A stretch of DNA of 64,000 nt from JAALLB01 sp039191645 (lineage in GTDB: Bacteria > Pseudomonadota > Alphaproteobacteria > Rhizobiales > Rhizobiaceae), in NCBI GenBank assembly GCA_039191645.1, contig JBCCXO010000015.1:1-64000 (forward strand). Direction: 5' to 3'. Made by a program: the position numbers and the translations under genes. Shown piece after piece: positions 63,843 through 64,000 of the stretch. Positions within the stretch are counted from its first letter, which is position 1; each line of letters starts with the position of its first letter. The notes under the pieces were generated by a model. The model searched no databases. It saw nothing but the letters and a program-made list of their open reading frames with translations, and was not told the origin of the DNA.

Positions 63843-64000
63843 ATGAAACGCTTGATTGTTACGCTACTATCTACTGCTGTTTTTGCAACCGCATATACAA
63901 CTGTGAACGCAGCCGAGTTGAATCTCTATTCATCTCGTCATTACGATACTGATGAACGCTTATACTCCGATTTTACCAAAGCAACCGGGATCAAAATCAA
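63843..64000 (+). CDS. Iron(III) ABC transporter substrate-binding protein (5' end only)
   Basis: The first 52 codons of a gene cut by the window edge. GGGAG precedes ATG 63843. A signal peptide (to about VNAA, residue 22) is followed by ELNLYSSRHYDTDERLYSDF and TKATGIKI, the N-terminal motif of FbpA/FutA-type periplasmic ferric-iron-binding proteins, where Tyr and His take part in metal binding. It should be followed by a permease and ATPase outside the window. Confidence 0.85.
   Translation, partial: MKRLIVTLLSTAVFATAYTTVNAAELNLYSSRHYDTDERLYSDFTKATGIKI

Overview
The window looks like chromosome from an alphaproteobacterium of the Hyphomicrobiales (rhizobia-related) lineage, possibly a marine one. 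The support is gene content and order: rpoZ-rsh-pyrE-DUF2062-acpS-lepB-rnc-era-recO on one strand, slt divergent from dapA-smpB, alr-radA-cvpA-purF, and nadABC beside a NadQ-like Nudix regulator. Base composition is only moderately GC-rich for this group. The species assignment is inference; the gene order is read directly.

Layout. 0-5.3 kb: alr, radA, cvpA, purF and an unusual short-chain dehydrogenase. 5.4-10.8 kb: a PadR regulator and a two-gene RND efflux system whose permease carries extra membrane segments and a lysine-rich tail. 10.8-17 kb: psd-pssA for phosphatidylethanolamine, an Atm1-type ABC exporter preceded by a cysteine-rich ArsR repressor with a perfect palindromic operator, a LysM protein and a LOG-family enzyme. 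17-22 kb: rarD, cimA, cysS and an SRAP/YedK-type DNA crosslink protein. 22-26.5 kb: small Nudix and secreted proteins, ygfZ, an HD hydrolase and the NadQ-like regulator. 26.5-30.1 kb: the nadA-nadB-nadC operon with a 21-bp palindrome in front. 30.5-34.8 kb: a sulfatase, the SthA transhydrogenase and an MFS carrier.

34.8-43 kb is the long leftward housekeeping block (stringent response, pyrimidine, CoA-dependent ACP activation, secretion, RNA processing, DNA repair). 43-49 kb holds a NYN nuclease, a uracil-DNA glycosylase, a PaiB-like protein, smpB, dapA and slt. 48.7-52.7 kb is an envelope operon: a roughly 1000-residue repeat-rich OmpA/BON protein, a previously easily missed 34-residue membrane peptide and a membrane-anchored helix-hairpin-helix protein. 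A tRNA-Ser(GCU) at 52.9 kb separates this from the accessory region.

53.4-62.5 kb is the most interesting part. It holds secreted, lipid-anchored or membrane proteins (a VWA protein, three SH3-type proteins, a DUF805 membrane protein, a lipoprotein, a LemA protein and a small Cys-rich protein) around an unusual regulator that fuses a PAS-like region, a LuxR helix-turn-helix and an alpha/beta-hydrolase domain whose nucleophile serine is replaced by arginine. A 16-bp lux-box-like palindrome (CTACSG-N4-CSGYAG) occurs three times, each time in front of one of the transcription units of this block. I propose that this is one regulon controlled by a ligand-sensing pseudo-hydrolase. A LuxR-solo and the start of an iron(III)-binding ABC protein close the window.
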